A DNA stretch of 64,000 bases, taken from contig NC_059537.1 of NCBI RefSeq assembly GCF_905220415.1, positions 11,813,593-11,877,592 on the forward strand. The letters are read 5' to 3'. Positions 1-11,058 of the stretch are shown here, in pieces (the stretch's first letter is position 1; each line of letters starts with the position of its first letter). The notes beneath the pieces were generated by a model. The model was not told the DNA's origin and searched no databases. It saw nothing but the letters and a program-made list of their open reading frames with translations. The position numbers and the translations under genes were made by a program. The DNA is from Colias croceus (Eukaryota; Arthropoda; Insecta; Lepidoptera; Pieridae).

Positions 1-11
1 TTTACAGCTAG

Positions 12-112
12 CGCAACTATTGTGTCTCTCCCATCAATTATATGGGGAATTGCGTCGCTACGTGCGCGCACTTTCATACTAGCCCATGGGTGGGAGAGAC
101 AAAATAGTTGCG
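12..112. repeat. Inverted repeat, 22-nt arms
   Basis: Arms at 12-33 and 91-112 are reverse complements with one mismatch (CGCAACTATT[g/t]TGTCTCTCC type). They are separated by 57 bases rich in TGCGCG and lie just downstream of the MFSD6-like stop codon. This is probably a small fold-back or MITE remnant in the 3' region. No AATAAA polyadenylation hexamer is visible on the minus strand below 226. Confidence 0.6.
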
Positions 113-225
113 GAGACAAAGTTGCTCGTGCGCGCTGGCTCTTATTCTTCACCCTTTTTATAAACGTTGTTAACTATAAATAAACTGTTAATCTATCTAT
201 AGTGTTAACCACCTCAAAGCGACCG

Positions 226-459
226 CTAAGTGGGAGTACTATCATCTGAGTGCCAACTTTTCCTCTTATCTCTCGTCGCTTCATCATAAGTGGGAGGGGG
301 AGGGATGTTCCCACTTTTAGTTTTTAATTGTTTTGATGGTACAAGTTTGTCTTCTTCTACCTCTTCAGGGATTGAGTCGCGACGACGGGAATCGAATTCG
401 ACTAGAGCGGGTTGAGATATGTTGTTACGTTGGGTCAGCTTTGGTGCGCTGTTGGCTAG
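226..459 (-). CDS. MFSD6: MFSD6-like exon 13 (C-terminus with PPxY motif)
   Basis: Residues about 768-844, starting LANSAPKLTQRNNISQPALV and ending HSDDSTPT. The acceptor CTATTCCAG is good and phase 0 fits exon 12. It contains IPPPPTYDEATRDK, a PPxY motif of the kind bound by WW domains of Nedd4-family ubiquitin ligases. That is a known motif class; its use here is inferred. The join over a 2.6-kb intron is inferred from phase and the low-complexity tail style. Confidence 0.65.
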   Translation of the reverse strand, partial: LANSAPKLTQRNNISQPALVEFDSRRRDSIPEEVEEDKLVPSKQLKTKSGNIPPPPTYDEATRDKRKSWHSDDSTPT

Positions 460-3400
460 CTGGAATAGATTTAATATATTGTACAAACAATACAAACATA
501 CACATATCACTGTACTTATATATGTATATATAAGTACAGGGTGATATATAAGATTGAACGGTTTACAAAATATAGTATCGAATCCCAAATAATATTTAAA
601 TCTAAAGTTTTGATTGTAGAAAAAGCACAGAAAGTGTCCAAAATATCTTCAATAATTGTTTCATGTTTTATTTTATTTTAATTATGTATATTGTATTCAT
701 AAATTAAATCTAATAAAGGTTATCTCTAATAAAATCTAATAGCTTATCCAAAACTAGCTTCCGCCCACGACTTTGTACGTGCATCCCCGTTTTTTTCCCG
801 TTCCCGCAAGAATTTCGGGAAATCCTTTATTAGCGGATGCCTACGTCCTAACATCTACCTGCATGCCAAATTTCAGCCCGATACGTCCAGTGGTTTTGGC
901 TGTGCGTTGATAGATCACTATATCAGTCACCTTTGAGTTATATATAATATGTTACAGGAAATGTATGTAATCCGTCATTGTATACAATTCCTAGGAAATG
1001 TATACAATTCCTAAAATCGTAAGGAAATGTGTGAAATAAATTATTTTATACACATTTCCTAGGAAATCTATACAATTCCTAAATAGCTATCGGAAATGTA
1101 AAACATTTAAGATATTGATATGTCGCAGGCAAGGGTTGGACTAAAGCAAAGGGGGCGCAGGACTTAAAAAAATTTTGATGGAGTTGGTGTCATTATAACA
1201 CCTATTTATTATTGTTTTATCGTAAAGATTACGCTTATATAAGCATGTTTTATAGGAACAACTTTTCTCTAAAATCAAAAATAGCCGAGATATTCGCCCT
1301 CAAAGTAAGGTTAGGTTTAGGTTAGGTTAGCCGTTAGGTTAGGTTAGGTTAGGTTTGTTAAAAAAAAACTACACAGAAATAGGAGCCCCGCGAAGCGGTG
1401 CTCCGTCAACGAAAATCGAACGATCGAAGATAATATAATGAACATAATATTATTACAATTTTACGGTATGACTGTTACCCGATTGTATCAATAAGAGCTA
1501 TAATAAAAAAAATAACAACGTGTTTTATTACAGAAAGCATTTACTTTACACATTTCCTAATACGATATAGGAATTGTATACAATTCCTAGGAAGATTATA
1601 CATTTCCTAGGATATGCATGCATTAAATAGTTTTTTAAACAATATTTTATACATTTCCTAAATGGTATCGGAATTGTACACATTTCCTAGGAATTGTATA
1701 CAATTCCTTGATTTCATACATTTCCGGTAACATATTATATATGTATAGAAATAATTTTACTGTATTAAATCAATAAATGACCATTCTAATCATTACATAT
1801 ATTTTATAAATTAGGATTACATTTGAGAAAATTAAAAAAAATCTTCTGTGTTACTGAAGGTATGATTGCAACATGAATAAAACAATTAACAAATCATATG
1901 AGCTAAACGAGTACCTACCTATAAAACGAAAACCTTCTAAACATAAAGTATCAGATACAAGGTAAAATTAAAAAAGTCAGTTGAGTTCGTGTGACGCAAA
2001 AGATCTGATAAATCGACATTTATACATTAAATTGATAACAATCATAAGCAGGGTTATAAATTTTCGCTAAGAACGAGATAAAGTACGTAAATATCAATAA
2101 AAAAATCACAGAAAGATTGCGTTTTATATTTGGATATGGATTTTTAATACATTTACAAAATCTCTTATGATCCTGTAATGGTTTCGTTAATAAAAAACAT
2201 GTAAGTACTTGTGAAGACCAGAACAAAATGTATAAACTTAAACTATTATTTTTTTTTTAAAAGACCTCGAAATGTAAATGAGAAAAGATCTATAAAGGGA
2301 GAGTGAGTGAGTCTAAACAAGCAGATTAACGAATCCTACAAAGACTTCAAGTAGAAAAAGAGGGCATAATCAAAGATGTCCATGTCTAAAGACATAATTA
2401 TAGCAATCGTTCAATTGAAAGAAGCAAATTAGCATGTAAATTATTGTTTGAGTGATCAATGGCATTACACATCCTGATAAAGGTTTACGCGTGTTTCTCT
2501 TGACTACCGTCTTGAAATAGATTGGCTAATTGGTTCAGACGCACAACTACTAATGTGACGTATTAAAGGTCTGTTTAGAGACTTGAGACTTTATGATCGC
2601 TCAGCATTTTACAAAGGATCTTACATTTCATATTACCATTTAACTTTTAGGTATTCAAACTGCACCTTAGTCATCATTTAACAGCACCTTAGTCATATTT
2701 TTAGTTAGATTAAGCTCCGATATGACAGATGAGAGACTAGAAAGAGATTCAATTGGGGAAAACACAATACCTAATTGAATTATTTTCAAGTATTTACAAA
2801 ATCAATAATTTTCCCTTACTATTTGTTTAAGCTTTGATTCTATGAAGTCTACAGAATCTAAATATCTCTAATACGGTATTAGATAATAGGTATACGACCA
2901 TTTGAGGGCAGTCTTCTTATGCAACTTCGACAACTTAGTCGCCCCTACCTTAGTAAGTTTTTAACTAAAACGACTTTCTTGTATTAGAAGACATAGCGTA
3001 TCCACGTATGTCCGTATGTAGTTTACCTTATATGGATGGTGTGTAGTCCGATTCGACAGTACCGGATTCGATATATGCCCCTTTGCCTGTTGGTGCGTTA
3101 TTTCCAGCGCTGATCTCAAAAGGTCCACTTTAGAAGCTGACCCTTGTGGGGTTTTTGGAGAAATCTCAATGTTACTACAACGACGTTGGCTGTTACTGCC
3201 GCTTCTGCTTCTGCATAACTCGTTTATGTCGCCTTGGGAAAGCTGGAAATTTATGTTCTTGTAGATTAGGTTTAGTGTAGTTTTGAGTCCGTGGGATTGG
3301 TGGTACAATAAGGTTTTGTCTGTTGCTGTCTATGTTATTAGTAAATAGTTTATCGAGATTAATAATTTTAAATAAATGATTTACTTGAATCCTAATTCTT

Positions 3401-6400
3401 TGATATAGAAACACAGAAACATAGAGCATTATAATAATTTTTTTCTGGAGATATTTTTTTTAAGAAGTTCGTGCTCGAATATAAACGTCTAGCATTATCA
3501 TAATTAAAAGCATAATTGATAAAGACATCTTATAAGAAAATTTACAGTCACTTACACTGAAGACTGTACAGTGTACAGCTTAGCTTTCCTTATTATTAAG
3601 CTTTCCTTATATTTATAATTTACTTAACTAGATTAAGTTTCACTAACTTGACTTAGCAATAAAACACAAACAAATCCTTCAAAAGTTTCTTTTATAAGAT
3701 TCTAAATTCAATTCCTTACCCTAGCACGAGATCCTCTAGACAAAGAATGCAGCGAGCCCAGCGGGTTGAACCTGGTGATCATGTGCAGACGTTCCAAAGA
3801 TATCATGGTTTCTGCGTCCTTGCGAAGTGGCTCGCCATTTAATTTATCCCCTTCACCACTCTCTGGAATTAAAACAATTTAAGAAAATCTGTGATCTTGT
3901 TGAAATATCAACATATATATCAAATTTTGTCAAATAAGTAAGTAGAATTTCATCGTGATCGGTATTATCAGCTCATTTTTGTTCCCACTGCAGTGAATAA
4001 ATTCATTGATTAAATCAATTCATTACAATTCATTGTCAATTTATATTTTAATTATTTTTTACTCAAACATAAGAACTGCAAACCTATAAATGTATTTTAA
4101 ATTATTAACGTTATAAATCATTACAATGGCTTGGTAAGTTAATTAAGTATTCATCTTCACCTGTATCTGGTTCTGAAATATCCGGTATCCCCTTCATATT
4201 AATGTGCCGTAGCCAGAAGTAATGCAGCAGTCCATACAATACACCACCCAGGAAAGCTATCAACCCCATGTATCGAAAGGCTTCGCGTGTGCCCAGAGAC
4301 GCTATGAGTAGACCACCACCAAAACTTCCGCTGCCTCGTCCTGGAAATATGCATTTTATATAAAATGATATAAAATGTTTGTAGAAAACTTGTTATCTCA
4401 CTAAGAACAAACCTATTATATATAACCTATATAACCTATATCTTGCTGAGGTAATTTGGTAAAAATTTTAGAAGCTACAGAAAATATAGCTAATAAATTA
4501 ATTTGATTTCTTCAGAACGGATCAAAACTATGTATAAGTAGAAATCATGTTGAAATAAAAATGTAAAGTAATAAATTTTGTTCTTTGTAGAATTTTTAAA
4601 AAGTCCGTAACTCTTGCTCTGTTCCTAACAGGAAAAAAATAAAAATATGTATGTAGATAAAAATAATTATTTGGAAAATCCAAAAGTGCACGACTCATAA
4701 TGCTCATTTAATTATGAAATATAAAAAAAATATATATATACAGATATACAGTCTTGTAGTTTTCCTTTTTTTATTAATTGCAATTAAACGACACTGAATT
4801 AATTAATCATTCGCATTCATAGTGACCTACAATCGTCGATTAGAATATTTAAAAAAAAAAATTAACTCAAATGATGGATTTTTTCACAAGTTATAGTGTT
4901 TTCAGGTTTCACACATGACGGACAGGAAAATTTTTTGACCTATTTCGGTGTTTTTTTCCAATTCTATTGAAGTAAATCAATTTTTAAAAAGTATGGGATT
5001 AATCTCCATTAAATTATCTCGACGATAGTATGCAAAATATCTTGATTCCGTGAATTAACAAGGCTATAATAATAAGAATAGCTGCAAAAATGAGGCGAAA
5101 AAAATTTTTCGATCGTAAAGCACTCTCTGATGCTTCGCATCGTCGTGCAAAATCTTACCAAGACTGAAATGTGCCATCCCAAGAACACCAATAAGGGTAG
5201 CCAGTAAGCTCTTAGGTGCCAACATCGCACAATATGTAGCTGCTGCAACCCACATCAGATGTACTGACAGAGACTCCATGGCTTCGAAGGGAAAGCACCA
5301 CCAGGAATCTCTGGAAATTGTCCAAGACATTGTGGATGTTATCTGCATTAATATTGTACAGAGGAAAGAACTACTCAATAGATCTCAAACACTACTCTTT
5401 AAATTTTAAAAATTCTTTTACAAACATTATAAAACCCGCGAAGCCTTGGCAAGCAACCTTCTTATTGTCCTAAAACTAAATTCTATCTATATCTAAATAA
5501 CATTCTTTAACCATTAGAAACTTAGTGGAGCCCGAGCAAGCAGCTAGTGTTTACATTTAGAAGAAATTACAATTTTTTTTAACTCGTAGCTAAAATTCTT
5601 AATCTATTACTTTAAAAGTGTTTGCAAACTATGTACGATACTTAAAATTTATTTATATCGAATCCTAAATGTATAAACTTTAGTAAACATAGTTCCATCT
5701 TACTCTTGTTTGTTTTTAGCTTTACAGAAGCATTAAGGATAGATAACGAATTGCTCTTCTGTAATTTGGTAAAACCTGTGCAATTAAATAACATTGGCGC
5801 CGAAATGGAAACAAAATCTTATCCCAATTGGATTTTAACACAGCATTCTTTATGTTTTACGTGTGTTACGTTGCACACTTAAACGCTCGTCCTCTTACAT
5901 CAAAACAACATTTGTCGAAGTAACCTATTTACGAGGATTGTCAAGTTTATGAGCACAACAACGTCGTGTAGGTGTAGCACTTACATCCAATTCATATCGC
6001 ATTATAAAGACCCTGGATTGTGCTACCGGAGTTTTAAGATATTTCTCAAAGTCATATCAAACTGTTTAATAACCCTGTTTATTACAAAAATTGTAATAAA
6101 AAGCTTAAAAATTAAGCGCTTCAATATAAGAAAGATAAATACGATGTTTATGAAATTTTTTATTTGAAGCACAAATATTTGATTAGTCTCTATTGTTTCA
6201 TTAAATTTTGAACCATACACAGGAACAAAGATTAGATCTTAATTATGCACAATACTTTCTAAGAATATCATTGAGATATCATGACCATCAACATTTACTT
6301 AATTGGATAGTACATCCTAACCTTATCAGATAAGAAGCTATTGTTATGTCATTAACTGTTATGATCCTTAACAATGTAAATAGCCCTCAAGAGTCCTAGA

Positions 6401-9400
6401 CAAGTTTACTATTTATTTTGTGTTTACGATTCTGAGCAATCATCGGAATTTTCTGTTGCATTATCTACTTCAGTAGTCAACAAGACTAAAGTTTCAAGAA
6501 CAACCGTAGCGTTACGATCTACAATTAGCAAAATCTTTGTTAAACCTTTCAAATCCAAATTGTTTATTGGGAATATTATATTTATAGCCATGGACCTAAA
6601 AAAAAGATAACATACTATACAAAAACTTTATCAAAGATGCGATGGCACTCATAAAAGCTTAAAATATATAAATAAGCTGTGGCACAGGTACCAACGCCTG
6701 CCTCCATGTATTAAAGTTTCATGTAACATGATTTTCTTCGATAGACCTGCGCTATTATTTTGCTTTTCAGCTCATCAATCCTGACAAGTTCATATTAATG
6801 AATCCTAAAGACCCAAGAATAAGACAAGTTGACAAGTTCATATCAATAAACTTAACCTAAAACCCAAGTATCACGTTCCCAGCACATGTTTGCAAATCAA
6901 CTTACTCAATAAACGAGTAGCCGACCAGTCTCGCGGCGTGGGAAAAGAACGCGACAACTATGACGTTCACGTGACCGATCCGGGAGGTGATCGCGTCCGC
7001 GCCGTACAGGAACGGGATGCTGCTCAGTGTACCCACCGTCACTGTTATACCTGTAATGTTATGCCTAATGAATTGTACAGGATATCTCATTATGGTGTAA
7101 TTGAATTAGGTTTTGGTTGTATTGTGTAACAAGGGTTATGAGCAGAAATTGTTAGGTGGAAAGGGAATTTGTATGCTTCGTCAGTCAGTTGGTAAAAACT
7201 AAAGAGTCTTTTGTGTAATGGAGGGGTTTAATGGAAATTTGATCCTGAAATTATCTGTTGGCAATCTTAATGATGACTCATCTGAAATGGAGACTCAGTT
7301 TAATTATTGGCAATAAAAAGGCAAAATACATATAGATAAGAAGTCTTTAGACTCCGATGAAAGGAGCTCGAAAATCTGTATAACCAGTGACAAAAGAAAA
7401 ACTTACCAAGCAAAAAGTTAGGCGCCCCCAATTCCTTTAGATATAAGAACAAGTACGACTCAATGAATCCCCAGAAGTTTCCTAGAGCGAACAGGAAAAA
7501 TATAAATATGATTATATGAGGCATCTTGATTATATTAACGAGATCGCGCAACAAGTTGTCCGCAGGCAATTTCGCTCCCAAGGGCATTGCAGCAACAGTC
7601 ACTGCTGATATTAATAGCAGTACATCATACGTATAGAATGCAGCCGAATAATCAGTATAACCTGAAACAAACCGTATAGAGTAAACATAATTAACACGTG
7701 TAATCGTATTAAACCAACATTTCAAAACTACGATACATACCGACTTGTTTACTCCTCATATCTATAAGCATACCAGTGATAGGTGAAAATATCGCCATGC
7801 CAATGCTAGAAAATAACCTTTCTCGGCCAAAATCACCACCGTACTTCTGAATCATAGTTAAAGCTATTGGGTCCATTATTGTCACCCCAGCAGATAACAT
7901 AATCGTGCCCATAAAACGCAAGAAAAAGTATATGTAGAAAGTTTTATCATCGCTCTCCTTATAGTCGGGAGGGCAAACATCCGGACCGCCTTTTCTGTAA
8001 ATCAATCGAGTTTGATTATGATAATACATTGCTTGTAAATATTGAGCTTTATCGGTCAATAATGTTCTTGATATCTAGTTAATACACACTTCAAATTAGG
8101 TGTTTTTATGCGAGAGCAAAGCAAATTAGTAAAGAAAAACGCGTTAAAACTATTGAAGAATATAATATCATCCCGTCAAATTTTGTTGGTATAATAGATA
8201 TTTACCTGAATTCACATTTTTGTACCATACAATCAGCAGAAAGATTTTCAAGTCGTTGTTTAGAAAGCTTTGTCATATTGTGTAACATCACAAGACCTCC
8301 GCATCTCAAATCTTCTTTATCCAGAGCTGTTATGTTGACCCGTTGTGAAAGGAGCAGCTTTTCCCCAAATCTTGATCTAAAGTCCGTAACAGTATCATTG
8401 TCATCCTAAAAATTATGATTTAATTAAGATTATTCAGAAAAATAAAATAGTATATAAAGTTCCAAATAATTAAGTAGGTAGATACTTATTATGTTTTTAA
8501 TAATAGAAAATGGTTAAATTACCCGTTCCATTTCGATGCCAAGTTGTTCTTTCGGCTCTCCCAAGTCATCGTGAACTTCAATGAGGAAAAATGCTGCATC
8601 GTTGTATTCTTCATCGTCAGTTGAATTTAGGAAACTATGTATAATGATTATTGTGTTAATTTTATTTGTGTATCTGTTACCGGAAATGTATGTAATCCGT
8701 CATTGTATATAATTCCTAGGAAATGTATGTAATTCCTAAAATCGCACGGAAATGTGTGAAATAAATTATTTTATTCACATTGCCTAAGAAATCTATACAT
8801 TTCCTAAATAGCAATCGGAAATGTAAAACATCTAAGATATTGGAAGAGAGATATAGGAGATAGAAATAGGAGCCCCACGAAGTGGGGCTCCGTCGGCTCA
8901 CGACCTTTTTTTGTAGAATTTTGTAAAAAGACGAATTTCGGCATATTACAAAATGCCGGCCGTTTGTAATACGGCGGATTATACAATCCGACTGGGACGT
9001 GTACAAGCGGGACGAGGGGACTGATTACCTACTTACCAATTAATGAAAATTTGATTTGATTGAATATAAGTTGATTTAAGAAATGTTAATTAGTAAGATA
9101 ATATGAACATATCATTATTATTTTACGGTAAGACTGTTACCCGATACAGTGTTTTATTACAGAAATCATTTATTTTATACATTTCCTAATACGATATTGG
9201 AATTGTATACAATTCCTAGGAAGATTATACATTTCCTAGGATATCTATACATTAAATTGTTTATTAAACAATATTTTATACATTTCCTAAATGGTATCGG
9301 AATTGTACACATTTCCTAGGATTTGTATACCATTCCTTGATTTCATACATTTCCGGTAACATATCTACTGTTCTATAGGCGCAAATTTATTCCACTAGTG

Positions 9401-11058
9401 TATTTTGTCCACTTACACATATTTTGATTAAATTTAGGTGTGATTAATTAATTATATGACTGTTTTATCAATCTTTGCGGGTATCGATCCCACTAACACT
9501 TAGGTAACTGGTAGTACACTTTTATTTAGACGGTGATCATTGCAAAATTGTCTAGTCTAACTAGTTTCAATATTAAATAAAGCTCTATCAAATATTAATT
9601 GTACAGAACAAACCGCTTGCTCTTCTCGTACCTACTATATTTAAATTCCGTTTATATGCTTTTCAAATAGGTAATTTAAAAATTTATTATAAGGAATATT
9701 CGCAATTTTGCTGGAAAACTTCACAAATACAATACAAACGTCGTAAAGATATTGGTACATTTGCATATTTGCCTTTTAAGATCGCAAAATCTCAAAGGCT
9801 TCCAGGAAGGCTTAGCAGTCATAAAACTGTGTGATATTGTTTTCAACTGTTTACACGTATGGTACCTATTATTTACCAGTGCTGTGACGTCATACGTTAC
9901 CTGGTGTTGGATAAGTTCGGTGGATGAATTTTGTGGGCGATTGGAAAATCTATTTCGTTCTTAACATCTGTCGGTGCGCTGGTCGGGCTTGTCTCTGTTA
10001 TCATGCAGTGATCTAGACATCGATCTAGTACAAAGTCCACTTGCTCATCTTCATCTGGACATTCTCTACTTGGACACGGACTCCACCAAATCTACGATTA
10101 TATTCTTATTTACAAACATACATCAAACAATGAGCATCATTCAAATTTCATTGTTATTGATATCGCTTATCTATTTCTAAAAGGGGATATTACGAATGAT
10201 AATTAAGAACAAAGAATAAGCATTCAGCCTCTGCCGATACAGTAATCTTTAAACGCACTTGAAACAGAATGCGCATCAATGTCATAGAAGTATCTAACAT
10301 CGCATTATCATGCGACAGTCTAATGTGTATATATTTAGCTCTATTATCTTAACGATTCAGTGAGTCCCGCTGTGACACTACTGGTTAATCTGCCCTGAGG
10401 CCGGATGAAGTCGATTTGCTCAAATTCTTAGAGGACAGGACTCAGGAGCCAAGTTTGTGACTGTGTAACGAGGGCTAATCTACCGACGCTTTAGACAATG
10501 TTCTACAATATAATACTTTTGATTTTTTTATAACTACCTCAACGGTCTCTTTTATCGGATGCCTCATTACGTATGCGGATGGCATCACTCCAGGAGTTTC
10601 TTGATGAGGTATCAAGAGCAGCGAATGATGAAAAGCTGCGTTCAAAATCAGTGCCGTTATTACGACTGGCTTATATTCTCCGAAACGATCCACTAAAAAT
10701 CCTAAAATAAAAAATTTCATCTACAATTTCAGATACACATAATAACACTCTTTCAGAAATATCACTTACCAGTTATTGGAGGGCTTAAAAATGTTGTAAA
10801 CGGTAATGCTAAATACACAAAAGAAATTTCGGGCACAGTCAAACCTATACTCTGCATATGTATAGTCAGATACGGAAGAAGAGATGCAGTTGCGCCATAC
10901 ATCACAAAAAGAGTCACTTTCAACATAATAAGGTTGGGATTAATCCGCAACGAGAGGATGAGCCTCCGGAAGCATCCGGGATCCTTCTCGCTGTCGTCGT
11001 CCATGCTGGTGCCGTCCTCGCTGTGCTTCTTGGAGATGTCATCACACGACTTAGCCAT
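226..11058 (-). CDS. MFSD6: MFSD6-like major facilitator superfamily protein, 13 exons (whole gene)
   Basis: Spliced gene, reconstructed exon by exon. Exons (high to low): 11058-10770, 10701-10538, 10091-9901, 8634-8523, 8405-8206, 7994-7741, 7661-7407, 7050-6906, 5310-5159, 4340-4161, 3862-3720, 3242-3027, 459-226. Every junction is GT-AG and the phases match throughout, giving about 844 residues; vertebrate MFSD6 is of similar size. The protein has hydrophobic helices in exons 1-2, a long hydrophilic Cys-rich loop with N-glycosylation sequons in exons 3-5, further helices in exons 6-10 and a cytoplasmic-looking tail in exons 11-13. The family (MFS_1-like, MFSD6 group) consists of polytopic membrane proteins related to transporters. 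The substrate cannot be told from sequence. The start is the ATG at 11058; an upstream ATG at 11087 is closed by a stop after three codons. The gene is head-to-head with bun. The least certain points are the exon 2 donor and the joins to exons 12 and 13. Confidence 0.85.
752..920 (-). mobile_element. Degenerate Helitron-like fragment
   Basis: Read on the minus strand it ends in GGGCGGAAGCTAGTTT, the 3' terminus shared by the Helitron-like copies at 22760, 31919 and 50559. The internal CCCG...TTTCGGGAAATCC part resembles the Lep1 class. Lies in the last intron of the MFSD6-like gene. Confidence 0.5.
951..1731. mobile_element. Non-autonomous DNA element with GGAAATGTATAC subterminal arrays, copy 1
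   Basis: Terminal inverted repeats GTTAC(a/c)GGAAATGTATG and CATACATTTCCGGTAAC bound 781 bp. Inside both ends are many alternating forms of GGAAATGTATACAATTCC. The centre holds a stem-loop at 1382-1404 and a TTAGG-type pentamer run at 1305-1355. No coding region. A second copy is at 8676-9360. Intronic in the MFSD6-like gene. Confidence 0.75.
1305..1355 (+). repeat. TTAGG-type pentamer run
   Basis: Nine or so units of AGGTT/TTAGG with small interruptions, the same pentamer as the insect telomere repeat. Located inside DNA element copy 1. It is interstitial and short, so it is not a telomere. Confidence 0.7.
1732..2960. other. MFSD6-like intron 12, no further gene seen
   Basis: AT-rich sequence between the DNA element and exon 12. 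Short reading frames here (for example on the minus strand at 2020-2226) have no coding character. Confidence 0.5.
3027..3242 (-). CDS. MFSD6: MFSD6-like exon 12 (tail)
   Basis: Residues about 696-767: LSQGDINELCRSRSGSNSQR, then serine-rich tail. The acceptor ATTTCCAG keeps the frame open; the neighbouring CCCAAG acceptor would hit TAA. Donor AAG|GTAAAC in phase 0 matches exon 13. Without splicing the frame would continue to a stop at 2961. Confidence 0.65.
3720..3862 (-). CDS. MFSD6: MFSD6-like exon 11 (tail)
   Basis: Residues about 648-695: ESGEGDKLNGEP...HSLSRGSRAR, hydrophilic cytoplasmic tail. Donor AGG|GTAAGG is strong. If it is not used, the frame stops three codons later at 3708, giving a shorter tail. 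Confidence 0.8.
4161..4340 (-). CDS. MFSD6: MFSD6-like exon 10
   Basis: Residues about 588-648. It begins GRGSGSFGGGLLIASLGTRE, the glycine-rich motif that follows the penultimate helices in MFSD6 proteins, then the last helix (MGLIAFLGGVLYGLLHYFWL). Acceptor TTTCCAG, donor ACAG|GTGAAG. Confidence 0.88.
5159..5310 (-). CDS. MFSD6: MFSD6-like exon 9
   Basis: Residues about 537-588: EDSWWCFPFEAMESLSVHLM, then WVAAATYCAMLAPKSLLATL. The acceptor is CAATTTCCAG at 5311, because an upstream AG at 5343 would put a stop in frame. Donor CTTG|GTAAGA. Confidence 0.85.
6906..7050 (-). CDS. MFSD6: MFSD6-like exon 8
   Basis: Residues about 489-537: GITVTVGTLSSIPFLYGADA, continuing to HVNVIVVAFFSHAARLVGYSFIE. 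Two helices of the C-terminal MFS half. Acceptor TTACAG, donor TTGA|GTAAGT, phase 2 out. Confidence 0.88.
7407..7661 (-). CDS. MFSD6: MFSD6-like exon 7
   Basis: Residues about 404-489. Helices YDVLLLISAVTVAAM and IIIFIFFLFALGNFWGFIES, with LFLYLKELGAPNFLLG at the exon end, a conserved-looking MFSD6 segment. Acceptor TTTCAG, donor CTTG|GTAAGT, phases 1 and 1. Confidence 0.88.
7741..7994 (-). CDS. MFSD6: MFSD6-like exon 6
   Basis: Residues about 319-404. It runs from RKGGPDVCPPDYKE into helices (IYFFLRFMGTIMLSAGVTIM; FSSIGMAIFSPITGMLID). The segment IMDPIALTMIQKYGGDFGRE with a following RLFSSIG is characteristic of MFSD6-type proteins. Acceptor TTTACAG, donor GTCG|GTATGT. Confidence 0.88.
8206..8405 (-). 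CDS. MFSD6: MFSD6-like exon 5
   Basis: Residues about 253-319: the rest of the large loop, with NIT and NMT glycosylation sequons and three cysteines (LRCGG, ADCMVQKCEF). Acceptor TTTTTAG, donor TTCAG|GTAAAT, phase 0 in and phase 2 out. Confidence 0.8.
8523..8634 (-). CDS. MFSD6: MFSD6-like exon 4
   Basis: Residues about 215-252: acidic loop sequence FLNSTDDEEYNDAAFFLIEV, with an N-S-T glycosylation sequon. Acceptor ATACATAG, donor CGG|GTAATT, phase 2 in and phase 0 out. Confidence 0.8.
8676..9360. mobile_element. Non-autonomous DNA element with GGAAATGTATAC subterminal arrays, copy 2
   Basis: 685 bp bounded by GTTACCGGAAATGTATG and its inverse CATACATTTCCGGTAAC. Same internal order as copy 1 at 951-1731: arrays, stem-loop at 8869-8891 with a perfect 10-bp stem, arrays. 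Lies in the intron between exons 3 and 4 of the MFSD6-like gene in the same orientation as copy 1. It lacks the TTAGG run. Confidence 0.75.
9901..10091 (-). CDS. MFSD6: MFSD6-like exon 3 (Cys-rich extracellular loop)
   Basis: Residues about 152-215. Open frame beginning IWWSPCPSRECPDEDEQVDF, with four cysteines in the first 33 residues (CPSREC ... CLDHC). The acceptor ATCGTAG is at 10093. The donor CACCAG|GTAACG leaves phase 2, which exactly suits exon 4. Hydrophilic and acidic, consistent with the long non-membrane loop of MFSD6 proteins. The surrounding ORF is on the opposite strand to an apparent plus-strand frame that is only its shadow. Confidence 0.8.
10538..10701 (-). CDS. MFSD6: MFSD6-like exon 2
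   Basis: Residues about 97-151. It begins GFLVDRFGEYKPVVITALIL (the short cytoplasmic loop and next helix of the MFS fold). The acceptor TTTTAG is clear. The donor is chosen at GAG|GTAGTT, phase 0, to fit exon 3. Another phase-0 donor, TCG|GTAGAT, lies about 50 bases further down and cannot be excluded. Confidence 0.7.
10770..11058 (-). CDS. MFSD6: MFSD6-like exon 1 (N-terminus, first membrane helices)
   Basis: Residues about 1-96. It starts MAKSCDDISKKH, followed by an acidic stretch and then hydrophobic segments (LIMLKVTLFVMYGATASLLP and EISFVYLALPFTTFL), typical of the first two helices of MFSD6-type proteins. The donor is G|GTAAGT at 10769. The reading frame upstream of the ATG at 11058 is open only through a GTG codon at 11079, so ATG 11058 is taken as the start. 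Confidence 0.85.

Noticed and set aside
1305..1355. Telomere or subtelomere
   Set aside because: Only about 50 bases, interrupted, and inside a mobile element within a gene intron.
5311..5378. Extension of MFSD6-like exon 9 upstream to the AG at 5343
   Set aside because: With the phase-2 end of exon 8 this would give an immediate stop (A TAA); the CAATTTCCAG acceptor at 5311 keeps the frame.
9752..10180. Plus-strand frames around 9752-10180
   Set aside because: They overlap exon 3 of the MFSD6-like gene on the other strand, which has correct splice sites and phase.
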